From: Mannheimia haemolytica
GTDB lineage: Bacteria; Pseudomonadota; Gammaproteobacteria; Enterobacterales; Pasteurellaceae
Assembly (NCBI GenBank): GCA_900638155.1
Contig: LR134495.1
Coordinates: forward strand, 558,001-622,000
Direction: 5' to 3'
Length of the DNA: 64,000 nucleotides
Shown: in pieces, positions 1 to 9,517 of the stretch
How the letters are laid out: the number at the start of each line of letters is the position of its first letter
How positions within the stretch are numbered: position 1 is the stretch's first letter
The notes under the pieces: generated by a model
The model's input: only the letters and a program-made list of their open reading frames with translations
Database searches by the model: none
Told to the model about the DNA's origin: nothing
Program-made: the position numbers and the translations under genes

Positions 1-29
1 TTCAAAAGCGGCAGTAAAAGGAAATAACG

Positions 30-455
30 ATGTATAACAAATTACTTATTGCGATTGATTTAGCCGACCTAAAAAGTGCTAAATATGTGGTAGATACGGC
101 ATTACAAATTACGGCAAAAAATCCGAATGCGGTTTATCGGGTTGTGTCTATTATTGAGCCGGTGGATAACAGCTTAATTTCCGCATTCTTGCCGAAAAAT
201 TTCGATAAAGAAGTGGTGGCAGAGGCGAACCAAAAATTGCACGAATTTACCAAAAAACATTTTCCTGAAGGTTCAAAAGTGCAGCACATTGTGGCGTATG
301 GTACGATTTATGAAGAAATTTGCCGTATCGCCGATGAAAAGTCGGTGGATTTAATTATGATGCTGGCAAGCAGCAAACCAAATGCGAAGGGCTTAAGCTC
401 TAATACGGTTAAAGTGGCTCGCAACACCACCAAGCCAATTTTAGTTTTAAGATAA
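30..455 (+). CDS. Universal stress protein, UspA/UspG type
   Basis: A 141-residue single-domain protein. It starts MYNKLLIAIDLADLKSAKY, the usual first strand of the Usp alpha/beta fold (hydrophobic strand ending in Asp). It ends with a SSNTVKVARNTTKPILVLR strand, like the S-x-x-x-V-x-x-x-x-x-P-V-L-V-V end of the family. The length is normal for a single Usp domain. The start has AAAGGAA 6 bases upstream. Usp proteins are cytoplasmic, often nucleotide-binding, and aid survival of starvation and stress; the exact role of this one is not visible. It is followed by its own terminator before rsmB, so it is probably monocistronic or the last gene of a unit that begins outside the window. Confidence 0.88.
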   Translation: MYNKLLIAIDLADLKSAKYVVDTALQITAKNPNAVYRVVSIIEPVDNSLISAFLPKNFDKEVVAEANQKLHEFTKKHFPEGSKVQHIVAYGTIYEEICRIADEKSVDLIMMLASSKPNAKGLSSNTVKVARNTTKPILVLR

Positions 456-476
456 TCCCGCATTCAGTTACAATAG

Positions 477-505
477 TGCCATTCTGTCGGAATGGCATTT
501 TTATT
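477..505 (+). terminator. Rho-independent terminator after the usp gene
   Basis: Perfect 8-bp stem TGCCATTC (477-484) / GAATGGCA (490-497) with a 5-base loop, followed by TTTTTATTT. It covers the ATG at 492, which argues that rsmB really starts at the ATG at 507. Confidence 0.8.
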
Positions 506-506
506 T

Positions 507-1838
507 ATGAAAAAACAATCGTTCAAAGCACTTTCTTCTAGAGCAATAAGTGCAACCATTATTTTACAGGTGTTAGATCAAGGTAAATCACTTTCCACCT
601 TGATTCCTGACGCTCAAAAACAGCTTGAACCAAAAGATTTACCCTTAGTGCAAGAAATCACCTTCGGAGTGTGCCGTGTGCTGCCTCGCTTGGAATCGAT
701 CATCAAATTATTAGTTGAAAAACCGCTGAAAGGCAAAACCCGTTTGGTGCATTGCTTACTGTTAGTGGGTTTATACCAACTGCTTTATATGCGAGTGCCG
801 GCACACGCTGCGGTTGATGAGGTAGTGAATGCAACTAAAACGCTAAAATTGGATAGCTTCCGAGCCTTGACCAACGGTGTGCTACGCCGTTTTCTGCGAG
901 AGCAAGAAGAAATCTTAGCGAAGGTAGATAAACATTGGCAGACGCTTCATCCTGAATGGTTGGTCAATAAACTTAAAAAAGCCTATCCGAACTGGCGAGA
1001 AATTGTTGAAGCAAACAACCAACGCCCGCCAATGTGGATTCGAGTCAATCAACAACATATCAAGACCAATGATTATGCGGTGTTGATTAGCAAGCTGGTT
1101 GAGCCTGAATTTGCAAAAAATTCAGCAAATCCGACCGCTTGCCTGCCAAACTGTGCCTTATTGCTGGAGAAAGCGGTAAATGTGAATCAACTGCCTCATT
1201 TCGAGCAAGGCTGGGCAACAGTGCAAGATGCTCACGCACAATGGTCGGCGGAGTTGCTTGGGGCAGAAAATGGTGAAACTATTTTAGATGCCTGTGCCGC
1301 ACCGGGTGGCAAAACTACCCATATTTTAGAAAAAGCACCAAAGGCAAGCGTCATTGCATTGGATATTGAAGAGAGCCGTTTAAGCCGAGTGCGTGAAAAC
1401 TTAGCCCGGCTTGGGCAAACCGCACGGGTGATTTGTGGCGATGCCTCCAAGCCTGAGGAATGGCTTGAAGAGGGCGTAATGTTCGACCGCATTTTACTCG
1501 ATGCCCCTTGTTCCGCAACCGGCGTTATTCGCCGCCACCCCGATATTAAGTGGCTGCGTAAAGAGAGCGATATTGCAGAATTAGCCGAATTACAGGGCAA
1601 GATTCTTAAGGCATTATGGCAAAGGTTAAAGCCAAACGGCATTTTGTTGTATGCCACGTGTTCTGTTTTACCGCAAGAAAACAGCGAGCAAATTCAACGA
1701 TTTTTGCAGACCACACCAAATGCAAAACAACTTGAAATTGATTTTAACGGCGAAAAAGTGTTAGAAAAACAGTTCTTCCCACAACCAAACGGTGGTGATG
1801 GTTTCTTCTACGCAAAACTACAAAAAGTGGCAGAGTAA
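507..1838 (+). CDS. rsmB: 16S rRNA m5C967 methyltransferase RsmB
   Basis: Cytoplasmic SAM-dependent enzyme that methylates C967 of 16S rRNA. The N-terminal part (about residues 1-140) is the NusB-like RNA-binding domain. The C-terminal part is the Rossmann methyltransferase, with SAM motif [10 protein letters not shown], the Pro-Cys motif DAPCSATG (Cys near 335) and the catalytic TCSV motif (Cys near 385). The upstream in-frame ATG at 492 lies inside a terminator stem, and the family normally begins close to MKK..., so the ATG at 507 is chosen (443 residues). The stop codon overlaps the trkA start by one base (TAATG), indicating translational coupling, as in the enterobacterial fmt-rsmB-trkA arrangement. 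Confidence 0.95.
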   Translation: MKKQSFKALSSRAISATIILQVLDQGKSLSTLIPDAQKQLEPKDLPLVQEITFGVCRVLPRLESIIKLLVEKPLKGKTRLVHCLLLVGLYQLLYMRVPAHAAVDEVVNATKTLKLDSFRALTNGVLRRFLREQEEILAKVDKHWQTLHPEWLVNKLKKAYPNWREIVEANNQRPPMWIRVNQQHIKTNDYAVLISKLVEPEFAKNSANPTACLPNCALLLEKAVNVNQLPHFEQGWATVQDAHAQWSAELLGAENGETILDACAAPGGKTTHILEKAPKASVIALDIEESRLSRVRENLARLGQTARVICGDASKPEEWLEEGVMFDRILLDAPCSATGVIRRHPDIKWLRKESDIAELAELQGKILKALWQRLKPNGILLYATCSVLPQENSEQIQRFLQTTPNAKQLEIDFNGEKVLEKQFFPQPNGGDGFFYAKLQKVAE

Positions 1839-3214
1839 TGAAAGTAATTATTTTAGGGGCAGGACAAGTTGGCTCTACGCTGGCAGAAAATTTGGTGAGC
1901 GAAGACAATGATATTGTCTTAGTGGATAATGACCCAACTCGTTTAGACAAGCTCAAAGATAAACACGATTTACAAGTGATTCGGGGCGAATATGCTTCAC
2001 CCCAAACCTTGCGTGATGCCGGTGCCGGTGATGCTGATCTATTAGTTGCTGTAACTAATAGTGATGAAGTGAATATGATCGCCTGCCAAATTGCTTACAC
2101 TTTATTTAATGTGCCGACCAAAATTGCCCGTATTCGTAGTGCTGATTATGTGAGAGAACGGGAGCGATTGTTTAATGATGATGTATTGCCTATCGACCAT
2201 ATTATTGCCCCTGAAATTTTAGTCAAAGAAGATATTTTACGCCTTATTCACTATCCGGGGGCGTTGCAAATTACTCATTTTGCTGATGAGTTAGTCAGTA
2301 TCGTGAATGTAAAAGCCTATTATGGTGGGCCTTTGGTTGGTTACCCGATTTCCGCCCTGCGTGATCATTTGCCGCATATTGATGCTCGGGTTGTCGCAAT
2401 TTTCCGTCAAGACAAAGCGATTGTGCCACAAGGTTCAACTATTATTGAGGCGGGAGATGAAGTCTTTTTCATCTGTGCAACCCAACATATTCGAGCAGTA
2501 ATGGGTGAACTACAACGGCTTGACCGCCCACACAAGCGGATTATGATTGTCGGTGGGGGGAGTATTGGTTCTTCGTTAGCTCGGGATTTAGAAGATCAGT
2601 ATCGGGTAAAAATTATCGAACGCAATCCGGCTCGAGCTGAAAAATTGGCAGAAAAACTCTCTAAAACGATGGTGCTTACCGGTGATGCCTCCGATGAAGA
2701 GTTGCTGTTTGAGGAGCATATTGAGAATATTGATTTATTCCTTGCCGTCACCAGTGATGATGAAGCGAATATTATGTCCGCCCTGCTGGCAAAACGGCTT
2801 GGGGCGAAAAAAGTGATTATTTTAGTGCAACGCCCTGCCTATTTACACCTGATTCAAGGTGGCACTATTGATATTGCCATTTCCCCACAACAAGCTACTA
2901 TTTCTGCTCTCGCTAGTTACGTTAGAAAAGGCGATATTTTACAAGTTTCTTCACTCAAACTTGGGGTTGCAGGAGCGGTAGAAATTATCGCTCACGGCGA
3001 TGAAACCACTTCAAAAGTGGTTGGACGACAAATCCGTGAATTAAAACTACCGCAAGGGGCAATTGTTGGGGCGGTGGTGCGAGGCGAAGAAGTTATTATC
3101 GCTCACAAATCCACTATGATTGCAGAAAATGACCGTGTGATTATTTTTGTGAACGATAAGAAACAGATCGATGAAATTGAAAAACTGTTCCAACTTGGTG
3201 TGTTTTTCTTATAA
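1838..3214 (+). CDS. trkA: Trk potassium uptake regulatory subunit TrkA
   Basis: A 458-residue peripheral membrane protein that binds NAD(H) and gates the TrkH/TrkG potassium channel. It has two tandem RCK modules. The first Rossmann fold begins at residue 1 ([13 protein letters not shown]) and the second near residue 233 ([14 protein letters not shown]). Each is followed by a TrkA-C domain, for example around [10 protein letters not shown] and ENDRVIIFV. The length matches the family. It overlaps rsmB by one base and ends before a bidirectional-looking hairpin. No trkH is in the window. Confidence 0.96.
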   Translation: MKVIILGAGQVGSTLAENLVSEDNDIVLVDNDPTRLDKLKDKHDLQVIRGEYASPQTLRDAGAGDADLLVAVTNSDEVNMIACQIAYTLFNVPTKIARIRSADYVRERERLFNDDVLPIDHIIAPEILVKEDILRLIHYPGALQITHFADELVSIVNVKAYYGGPLVGYPISALRDHLPHIDARVVAIFRQDKAIVPQGSTIIEAGDEVFFICATQHIRAVMGELQRLDRPHKRIMIVGGGSIGSSLARDLEDQYRVKIIERNPARAEKLAEKLSKTMVLTGDASDEELLFEEHIENIDLFLAVTSDDEANIMSALLAKRLGAKKVIILVQRPAYLHLIQGGTIDIAISPQQATISALASYVRKGDILQVSSLKLGVAGAVEIIAHGDETTSKVVGRQIRELKLPQGAIVGAVVRGEEVIIAHKSTMIAENDRVIIFVNDKKQIDEIEKLFQLGVFFL

Positions 3215-3298
3215 AGCCAAGCTACGCATTGCTACACGAAACAATGTGCTTTTTGTTTGGTAAATTTTCACGAAAATTTGGCCGCTTGTAAAATAAGA

Positions 3299-3326
3299 AA
3301 GCCGCAACGTGATTGCGGCTTTTGTA
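3299..3326 (+). terminator. Terminator between trkA and yagU
   Basis: Stem AGCCGCAA (3300-3307) / TTGCGGCT (3313-3320), loop of 5, then TTTG. The opposite strand also has T-rich sequence after the stem (TTTCTTATTTT), so it can serve both convergent genes. Confidence 0.75.
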
Positions 3327-3346
3327 TAAATCGAGCTAATTTTAAA

Positions 3347-3994
3347 TTAACGGAACGGTTGATCTAACGGCACTTCGGCATCAGGTTCACCTGTAATACG
3401 GTTACGTAAATCGCGACGAATCACCTCAATGGTCCAGAACCAGAAAATATGACCAACTAATTCAGAAATGTGTTCATATAACGGCCATTCAGCAACCGGT
3501 GGTGTTAAACCTAATGCCGGGAAGGTGATGTAGTGAACACAAATATTAGCGATGATACCGGCACCAATGCCTTGCCAGAATTTAATTTTTGGGAAGATTT
3601 CCGCCACAATGCAGTAACCAATCGCAAAAACTAACGAGAAAATCATATGGGTTACGCCAATCCAGTTGAACGCGTGGTCAGCAAAGGTAAATGCTGCTTC
3701 AGTTGGATCGATACCAATATAATCACGTAAGAAAACGTGTGGTGGGTTTAAAAATGCACGTGAACATTCTTGTAATGCGATGGTTTTGGCAGCCACTTGG
3801 TCTGCTGCGGCATTCATTGCATCTAACACCGGTTGCGGGCAAGCAGCGGTAAATAGATCAATCGGACTACGAGGTGGGAAAGGATGTTCTGCCCCCCATT
3901 TTACGAATGCTGAAATAATACCGGCAATAATCCCGATAAATACAGCTAGCCCATAACGACGGCGGTTTGGATTGGTTTGTTGGAAAATACTCAT
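3347..3994 (-). CDS. yagU: YagU family inner membrane protein (DUF1440)
   Basis: A 215-residue protein with a positively charged N-terminus ([10 protein letters not shown]), then several hydrophobic spans (about residues 15-35, 115-135, 140-165 and 185-200). The start and the PPRSP segment after the first membrane span closely resemble E. coli YagU, an inner membrane protein linked to acid resistance. The reaction or transported solute is not known for the family. It is transcribed alone on the minus strand, converging on trkA. Confidence 0.85.
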   Translation of the reverse strand: MSIFQQTNPNRRRYGLAVFIGIIAGIISAFVKWGAEHPFPPRSPIDLFTAACPQPVLDAMNAAADQVAAKTIALQECSRAFLNPPHVFLRDYIGIDPTEAAFTFADHAFNWIGVTHMIFSLVFAIGYCIVAEIFPKIKFWQGIGAGIIANICVHYITFPALGLTPPVAEWPLYEHISELVGHIFWFWTIEVIRRDLRNRITGEPDAEVPLDQPFR

Positions 3995-4208
3995 AATGAA
4001 AATCCTAATTTGAGTGATAATTGTGTCGTGTTAATCAAGCCATTTTATGGAATGTGATTTCAAAAAAGGCTAATGTCATTCTGCACCCAATTAATTTAAA
4101 TTGCAAATTAATCAGCCAAAAAGAGTTAACTATAAATAATTATTAAACATTTACTTAACATTAGAATCTTTTTGTTTGCAATTTTGATACAAGCTTAACC
4201 TAAAAGAA

Positions 4209-4241
4209 AACTCCCGCTTATTTTGATAAGTGGGAGTTTTT
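4209..4241 (-). terminator. Terminator after aldA
   Basis: Stem AACTCCCGCTTA (4209-4220) / TAAGTGGGAGTT (4227-4238) with one mismatch and a 6-base loop. T-runs flank both sides, so it works on the minus strand after aldA and could also act on the plus strand. Confidence 0.82.
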
Positions 4242-4249
4242 AGAAGAAT

Positions 4250-5695
4250 CTATACTTTATCATCAAATTGCAGATAAACCACCTGAGTTTGTAGGTATTC
4301 CTCTAAGCCGTGCTTACCGTCAGCACCGCCAATACCCGATTTACGCCAACCGGCGTGGTAGCCTTGCATTGCTTCAAAGTTTTCACGGTTTACATAAGTT
4401 TCTCCGAATTTTAAGCGGGAAATTACTTTCATCGCTTTATTGATATTTTGCGTGTAAACCGAAGAGGTTAAGCCATATTCACAATCATTGGCTAAGCGAA
4501 TCGCTTCATCAATGGTATCAAATGTCGCAACCGGAATGACCGGCCCAAAAATTTCGTGCCGCATAATATCCATAGAGTTATCTACATTGTCGATAATAGT
4601 TGGCTCAAAGTAGTAGCCTGTTCCTTCAACCACCTTACCGCCTAATACCAGATTACCTCCTTGATGCAGTGCGTGTGTCACCATTTCCTGCACTTTATGC
4701 AAGCCTTTTTCATTCACCATCGGTCCCATATCAATGTCTTGTTGTTCTAATGGATTACCATATTTCACCGCTTGCATTTTCTCTACCAATTTTTGGACAA
4801 ATTGCTCTTTAATTGAACTCTGTACATAAATGCGTTCTGCACAGTTACAAACCTGCCCTGAATTGATGACTCGAGAATTGACAACGGCGGTTGCGGCAAG
4901 CTCAAGATCTGCATCGTCTAATACGATAGCTGGGGCTTTGCCCCCTAATTCTAAATTGACTTTAATGATATTCTTGCTGGCGGCTTCCATCACTTTTTGT
5001 CCGGCAAACTGGCTACCGGTAAAGGAAACCATACCGATTTTTTCATTGCCTGAAAGTTCTGGCCCGACTTCATTGCCATAGCCGGTGACGACATTAAATA
5101 CCCCCTTAGGTAAACCGACTTGATGCACGATTTCTGAAAAGAGAATGGCATTATTAGGGGCATCTTCACTTGGTTTAATCACAATGGTATTACCTGTTAC
5201 TAATGCCGGAGCTGCTTTACGGGCAATGAGGAAGAACGGGAAGTTCCACGGTAAAATGCCGGTGGTGACACCAATCGCTTTTTTATATAAGAAAATATGT
5301 TCATTTGGGCGATCACTTTGAATAATTTCCCCTTCATAACGTCTCGCCCATTCTGCCATATAGTCTAAGTAATCGGCGGTAAAATGTACCTCAACGGTCG
5401 CTAATGACAGGGTTTTCCCCATTTCTTCGGAAATGGTGCGAGCAATTTCATCGGCACGCTCACGAATCCCAACGGCGATTTGACGTAAATATTTTCCTCG
5501 TTCAATGGCTGGTAAACGTTCCCAAGCTTCTTGGGCGGCTTCAGCAGCATCGATTGCGATTTTGGCGTCATCAGCTCCGCCACGAGGGACTTCGGAGATA
5601 GCTTTTTCGGTGGCAGGGTTATAGACTGCTAAAGTGCGGCCATCTAACGCAGGCACAAATTCACCATTAATATACATTTGATATTGTTTCACCAT
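4250..5695 (-). CDS. aldA: Lactaldehyde dehydrogenase AldA (NAD-dependent)
   Basis: A 481-residue NAD-dependent aldehyde dehydrogenase. It oxidises L-lactaldehyde, made from fuculose-1-phosphate cleavage, to L-lactate. Typical motifs are GILPWNFPFFLIARK near 146-160, VIKPSE near 172, the general-base Glu in LELGGKAP (Glu249), and the catalytic region INSGQVCNCAER (Cys283 in the GQxC position). It is very close to E. coli AldA along the whole length, including EAMQGYHAGWRKSG near the C-terminus. It has its own upstream space with a perfect CRP-type palindrome, and fucO before it ends in a strong terminator. It is therefore probably a separate transcription unit of the fucose regulon. Confidence 0.95.
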   Translation of the reverse strand: MVKQYQMYINGEFVPALDGRTLAVYNPATEKAISEVPRGGADDAKIAIDAAEAAQEAWERLPAIERGKYLRQIAVGIRERADEIARTISEEMGKTLSLATVEVHFTADYLDYMAEWARRYEGEIIQSDRPNEHIFLYKKAIGVTTGILPWNFPFFLIARKAAPALVTGNTIVIKPSEDAPNNAILFSEIVHQVGLPKGVFNVVTGYGNEVGPELSGNEKIGMVSFTGSQFAGQKVMEAASKNIIKVNLELGGKAPAIVLDDADLELAATAVVNSRVINSGQVCNCAERIYVQSSIKEQFVQKLVEKMQAVKYGNPLEQQDIDMGPMVNEKGLHKVQEMVTHALHQGGNLVLGGKVVEGTGYYFEPTIIDNVDNSMDIMRHEIFGPVIPVATFDTIDEAIRLANDCEYGLTSSVYTQNINKAMKVISRLKFGETYVNRENFEAMQGYHAGWRKSGIGGADGKHGLEEYLQTQVVYLQFDDKV

Positions 5696-5798
5696 GAGTT
5701 GCTCCTTTTTTATCCATAGTGGAAGTTGATGACTATCATTCGGTAACTAAACCGCCTTTGCAAACAAATTGTTTTATTTTTGTTAATTTATAGATATA

Positions 5799-5818
5799 AA
5801 TGTGAACAAAATCACATT
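5799..5818 (-). promoter_or_regulatory. CRP-type site before aldA
   Basis: TGTGAACAAAATCACA (5801-5816) is a perfect TGTGA-N6-TCACA palindrome about 105 bases before the aldA start. It implies cAMP-CRP activation of an aldA-specific promoter. Not tested. Confidence 0.75.
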
Positions 5819-5842
5819 TCTTTGCGATAAAAAAGCAACAAA

Positions 5843-5881
5843 AATGCCCGATTTTTCCATAAATATGAAAAATCGGGCATT
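5843..5881 (-). terminator. Strong terminator after fucO
   Basis: 15-bp perfect stem AATGCCCGATTTTTC (5843-5857) / GAAAAATCGGGCATT (5867-5881), 9-base loop. On the minus strand it is followed by TTTGTTGCTTTTTT. The AATGCCCGATTTT half recurs in the terminator after fucR (15931-15967). Confidence 0.88.
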
Positions 5882-5959
5882 ATGACTATCAGTGTTTTTT
5901 AACAGAAATTGCAAATTTTTATAAAAAAATCACCGCTTACCTATATTAATAAGATAGCT

Positions 5960-7111
5960 CTAGTATGCGATTCGATATACCTCCAACAACTCCTCAGCGG
6001 TACAATCTCTTGGGTTGCCACCGGTGCAGACATCATTAAAGGCATCGACCGATAATGCCGGTAAATCGGCTTCTTTGACGCCGATTTGATGTAGTTTTGG
6101 CGGAATGCCGACATCTTGTGAAAGCTGTTGTACAGCGGCAATAGCAGCATTGCGGTACTCTTCTTGGCTCATTTCATCTACGCCTTTCACCCCCATTGCT
6201 CGGGCGATTTCACGGTATTTTTCGCCGGTGTAATTTTTATTAAATTCCATTACATACGGCAGTAATACCGCATTGGCAATGCCGTGCGGGGTGTCGTAAT
6301 AGGCGGAAAGCGGATGTGCCATACTGTGTACTACGCCAAGGCCGACGTTGGAGAAACCCATTCCTGCCACATATTGTCCTAATGCCATCGCTTCGACATC
6401 TTTCGGGTTTTTCTCCACTGCACCACGCAATGAACGACCGATCAGCTCAATCGCTTTCAGATGTAAGGCATCGGTTAATTCCCACGCAGCTTTGGTAATG
6501 TAACCTTCAATGGCATGGGTGAGGGCGTCCATACCGGTTGCGGCAGCCAAGCTTTTTGGCATAGATTCCATCATATCCGGATCGACTAACGCCACTGCTG
6601 GTACATCGTGAACGTCCACGCACACAAATTTGCGTTTTTTCTCTTCATCGGTAATCACATAGTTAATAGTGACTTCTGCTGCCGTACCTGCTGTGGTTGG
6701 AATGGCGATAATCGGCACACATTTTTGGTGGGTTGGAGCGACTCCTTCTAGTGAAAGGACATCGCTAAATTCAGGATTATTGATGATGATACCAATTGCT
6801 TTGGCACTATCAATCGGTGAGCCGCCACCAATCGCAATTAAATAATCGGCACCGGAGGTTTTAAATTTGGCTACCCCAGCCTTGATTACATCGACTGCCG
6901 GATTGGCTTTTACCTCATCGAAAATCTCATAAGGCAAGCCTGCGGCATCAAGCAAGGCGGTAACTTTTTGGGCAACGTTAAATTTGATCAGGTCTTTGTC
7001 TGTTACCACAAGGGCTTTTTTGAAACTCCGACTAGTCACTTCGTGAACAATGTTTTGGATTGCACCTTTGCCGTGGTAACTGGTTTCATTGAGGATAAGA
7101 CGATTTGCCAT
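5960..7111 (-). CDS. fucO: Lactaldehyde reductase FucO (iron-dependent alcohol dehydrogenase)
   Basis: A 383-residue group III (iron-activated) alcohol dehydrogenase. It reduces L-lactaldehyde to L-1,2-propanediol with NADH, mainly when oxygen is absent. It shows the nucleotide-binding GGGSPIDSAKA motif near 96-107, the metal-site segments MDALTHAIEGYI and GVVHSMAHPLSAYYDTPHG with conserved His residues, and a Cys-containing C-terminal segment (VCTGGNPRDC). Length and ends match E. coli FucO. It lies downstream of the EIIB gene in the fucose cluster, with a 129-base gap that holds a USS-like GCAAGCGGTC, and ends in a strong terminator. Confidence 0.94.
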   Translation of the reverse strand: MANRLILNETSYHGKGAIQNIVHEVTSRSFKKALVVTDKDLIKFNVAQKVTALLDAAGLPYEIFDEVKANPAVDVIKAGVAKFKTSGADYLIAIGGGSPIDSAKAIGIIINNPEFSDVLSLEGVAPTHQKCVPIIAIPTTAGTAAEVTINYVITDEEKKRKFVCVDVHDVPAVALVDPDMMESMPKSLAAATGMDALTHAIEGYITKAAWELTDALHLKAIELIGRSLRGAVEKNPKDVEAMALGQYVAGMGFSNVGLGVVHSMAHPLSAYYDTPHGIANAVLLPYVMEFNKNYTGEKYREIARAMGVKGVDEMSQEEYRNAAIAAVQQLSQDVGIPPKLHQIGVKEADLPALSVDAFNDVCTGGNPRDCTAEELLEVYRIAY

Positions 7112-7240
7112 ACTATTTTCCTTCTTAAAAGTTAAACAATTCGATTAACTTGCAAGCGGTCAAATTACGTCATTTTTTTGCAAAGTTTGATAAAAATTTC
7201 ACCGCTTGTTGCGATTCTTTTGTTGTGAGTGTGCTTAGGG

Positions 7241-7492
7241 CTAAATATTCAAAATACGTTTGATTTCATCACGGTAGGCTTCGGCATCGCTACCAAAAAT
7301 AGATTGAATCACCGCACCGGAGGTCACAACGCCTAACGCACCGACAGATTTAATTTTATCCCATTCTACAATGTCGGTATTTTTCACCTCCACCCGTAAG
7401 CGGGTAATGCAGGCGTAAACATCGACAATATTTTCTCGACCGCCAAGTGCGGCAATCACCACTAAGGCTTTATCGGTAAGGGTATTTGACAT
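7241..7492 (-). CDS. Stand-alone PTS EIIB domain (glucose type)
   Basis: An 83-residue protein consisting only of a glucose-family (PF00367-like) EIIB domain: NIVDVYACITRLRVEVKN with phospho-acceptor Cys28, then KSVGALGVV and IQSIFGSDAE. A longer reading frame exists upstream, but AAGGAAG lies just before the ATG at 7492 and the family begins there. It has no EIIC or EIIA partner nearby. It sits between the substrate-binding protein of an ABC importer and fucO, which is unusual because ABC import does not use phosphotransfer. A regulatory phosphate-sensing role, or a leftover of a lost PTS, is possible. The family call is firm; the function is unknown. Confidence 0.85.
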   Translation of the reverse strand: MSNTLTDKALVVIAALGGRENIVDVYACITRLRVEVKNTDIVEWDKIKSVGALGVVTSGAVIQSIFGSDAEAYRDEIKRILNI

Positions 7493-7547
7493 ATTGGCTT
7501 CCTTTCGGCTGAAAGGGTGGGCAACCCCACCCCGTTTAACTTGAATG

Positions 7548-8495
7548 TTAGTAAAGAACACCTTTCGCTTCTTCGCTATCAATGTTTTCTTTCGTGACAT
7601 AAACCACCCCGGTATCAATCACTTTTTCGACTTTCTCGCCTTTAATCAGCTTGCCGATGGTGTCCACGCCTTTATAGCCCATTTGGTAGGAAGATTGCAC
7701 CACGATGCCGTCTAGTGTTCCGTCACGCACGAAGTTTTGTAGGTCGGAGTTTCCATCAAAGCCCACCGCCACAATTTTGCCGGCAAAGCCTTTTTGTTTC
7801 ACCGCTCGTGCCATTCCTACCGCAGTCGGTTCGTTCGCCCCGAAGATCGCTGTAAGATCAGGGTTAGAACCTAACACGTCTTCGGTTTGGTTTAACGCTT
7901 TGGTCATATCCGAATCGGAGTAGTACGGGCCGACCAGTTTGTAATCGGCTTTCGCTTTGATTTCGTCAATAAAACCACCGGTACGCTCAATCGCAGAAGC
8001 TGCCCCTTGGGTAAAGCTCATTACCGCCACTTTGCCGCCTTTGACTTTGGCAAGCAGTTTTTCCGCCGCTAATTTACCTGCCGCACGGTTGTCGGTGGCA
8101 AGGAAAGATTGGTAGTATTTGCCGTCACTGTTGATGCCGGAATCGATAAGCACCACCGGAATGCCACTCTCGTAAGCTTTTTTCACTGCCGGCACTAATG
8201 CTACCGGGTCTGAGGCGGCCAGTACGATGCCTGCCACACCACGGTTTACGGCGTTGTCCACCATATTCACTTGGGCGTCAATCGCTGTTTCGGCTTCCGG
8301 CCCTTGGAAGGTGACTTTGTATTGTCCTCCAATATCTTTGCCGGCAGTTTCAGCCCCTTTACGCACGTTTTGCCAGAAGGTAGAGTTGGCAGATTTCACA
8401 ATCACAGCGATTTCATCAGATTTTGCCATTGCACTGCCTGCAAATAAGGTCGATAAACCAAAGAGGGTCGCAGTAAATAATGCTGATTTTTTCAT
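7548..8495 (-). CDS. Sugar ABC importer substrate-binding protein (RbsB-like, probably fucose)
   Basis: A 315-residue periplasmic binding protein of the type I (ribose/galactose) family. It has a Sec signal peptide ending at ...GSAMA near residue 24. The mature part has IAVIVKSANSTFWQNV, VAGIVLAASDP, PVVLIDSGI and IFGANEPTAVGMARA, typical of RbsB-like proteins. It is encoded just after the permease and ATPase genes and inside the fucose cluster, which lacks the usual FucP permease. L-fucose is therefore the most likely ligand by context; ribose or another sugar cannot be excluded by sequence. Confidence 0.88.
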   Translation of the reverse strand: MKKSALFTATLFGLSTLFAGSAMAKSDEIAVIVKSANSTFWQNVRKGAETAGKDIGGQYKVTFQGPEAETAIDAQVNMVDNAVNRGVAGIVLAASDPVALVPAVKKAYESGIPVVLIDSGINSDGKYYQSFLATDNRAAGKLAAEKLLAKVKGGKVAVMSFTQGAASAIERTGGFIDEIKAKADYKLVGPYYSDSDMTKALNQTEDVLGSNPDLTAIFGANEPTAVGMARAVKQKGFAGKIVAVGFDGNSDLQNFVRDGTLDGIVVQSSYQMGYKGVDTIGKLIKGEKVEKVIDTGVVYVTKENIDSEEAKGVLY

Positions 8496-8518
8496 TTTAA
8501 TTCTCCTTTAAGAGTGGA

Positions 8519-9517
8519 TTATTTTTTACCGGCTTTTTTGGATTGGCGGAGCTGGTCGAGAGAGACCGCCACGATAATCACAAGTCCGATGACAATCATT
8601 TGAACAAATGAAGAAACGCCATTCATATTCAAACCATTACGGAGTACCCCGATAATGAATGACCCGATGAGTGTGCCGGGGATAGTACCCACACCGCCCA
8701 TAAGCGATGTGCCACCCACCACAGCACTGGCAATCGCATCCAGCTCGTAAGAGACCCCACCGTTTGGCTGGGCGGTGACGAGACGGGAAGCGAGGATAAC
8801 GCCAGTTAAACCAGAGAGTAAACCGCTGGCAACATAGGCATAAATTTTGACGAGATTGGTTTTAATACCGGATAAGCGAGCGGCTTCTTCGTTCGAACCA
8901 ATCGCATATAAATAGCGTCCGACTTTCAGTTTGGAGAGAGCGAAAGTGAACAGTATGGTGATGAAGATCATAATGATGACAGGGTATGGAATACCGGCAA
9001 ACACCACTTTCGGCAAGCCGTTTGCCCCTTCTTCTACAATCTTAAACAACGCACCGTTACCAAGATTAGCGAAGGATTCTGGCATTCCGGAAACCGGTGC
9101 GGCATTGGTAACATACAGTGCCAAACCACGGGCAACCATCATCATTCCAAGGGTGGCAATAAACGGAGGCAGCTTCATTCGGGTGACTAAAATGCCGTTG
9201 ATTAAGCCACAAATACCGCCGACCAAAATCCCCAAAATCATACCGAGCGGCACTGGCACACCAGCATTCACAATCATCGCTGCCGCCACACCGGAGAGTG
9301 CCACCACCGAACCGGTACTTAAATCAATCCCGCCGGTTAAGATCACACAGGTTGCCCCGATACCGATTAACGCAATGGTAGAGGTTTGTAGTCCTACCGT
9401 CATAATGTTGTTGGAGGTAAAGAAGTATTCATTGGTTACGCTAAAAAAGATGATTAATAATACTAAGCCAGCTAATGCGGCCATTTTGCGTAACATTTCT
9501 TTTTGTTTTTCATTCAT
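8519..9517 (-). CDS. Sugar ABC importer permease (RbsC-like, probably fucose)
   Basis: A 332-residue inner membrane protein of the BPD_transp_2 family. It has about 8-10 hydrophobic segments and the family signatures LTGGIDLSTGSVVALSG, GNLIA-like ATLGMMMVARG, AIGSNEEAARLSGI and LDAIASAVVGGTSLMGG. The start overlaps the stop of the ATPase gene by 4 bases, so the two are coupled. The binding-protein gene follows after 23 bases. It is a homolog of XylH in this window but belongs to the fucose unit. Confidence 0.9.
   Translation of the reverse strand: MNEKQKEMLRKMAALAGLVLLIIFFSVTNEYFFTSNNIMTVGLQTSTIALIGIGATCVILTGGIDLSTGSVVALSGVAAAMIVNAGVPVPLGMILGILVGGICGLINGILVTRMKLPPFIATLGMMMVARGLALYVTNAAPVSGMPESFANLGNGALFKIVEEGANGLPKVVFAGIPYPVIIMIFITILFTFALSKLKVGRYLYAIGSNEEAARLSGIKTNLVKIYAYVASGLLSGLTGVILASRLVTAQPNGGVSYELDAIASAVVGGTSLMGGVGTIPGTLIGSFIIGVLRNGLNMNGVSSFVQMIVIGLVIIVAVSLDQLRQSKKAGKK

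Noticed and set aside
492..506. Upstream ATG for rsmB at 492
   Set aside because: It lies inside the terminator stem of the preceding gene and lacks a ribosome site. The ATG at 507 fits the family.
1232..1657. Long open stretch on the minus strand inside rsmB
   Set aside because: Shadow of the rsmB coding frame; no start context and no family similarity.
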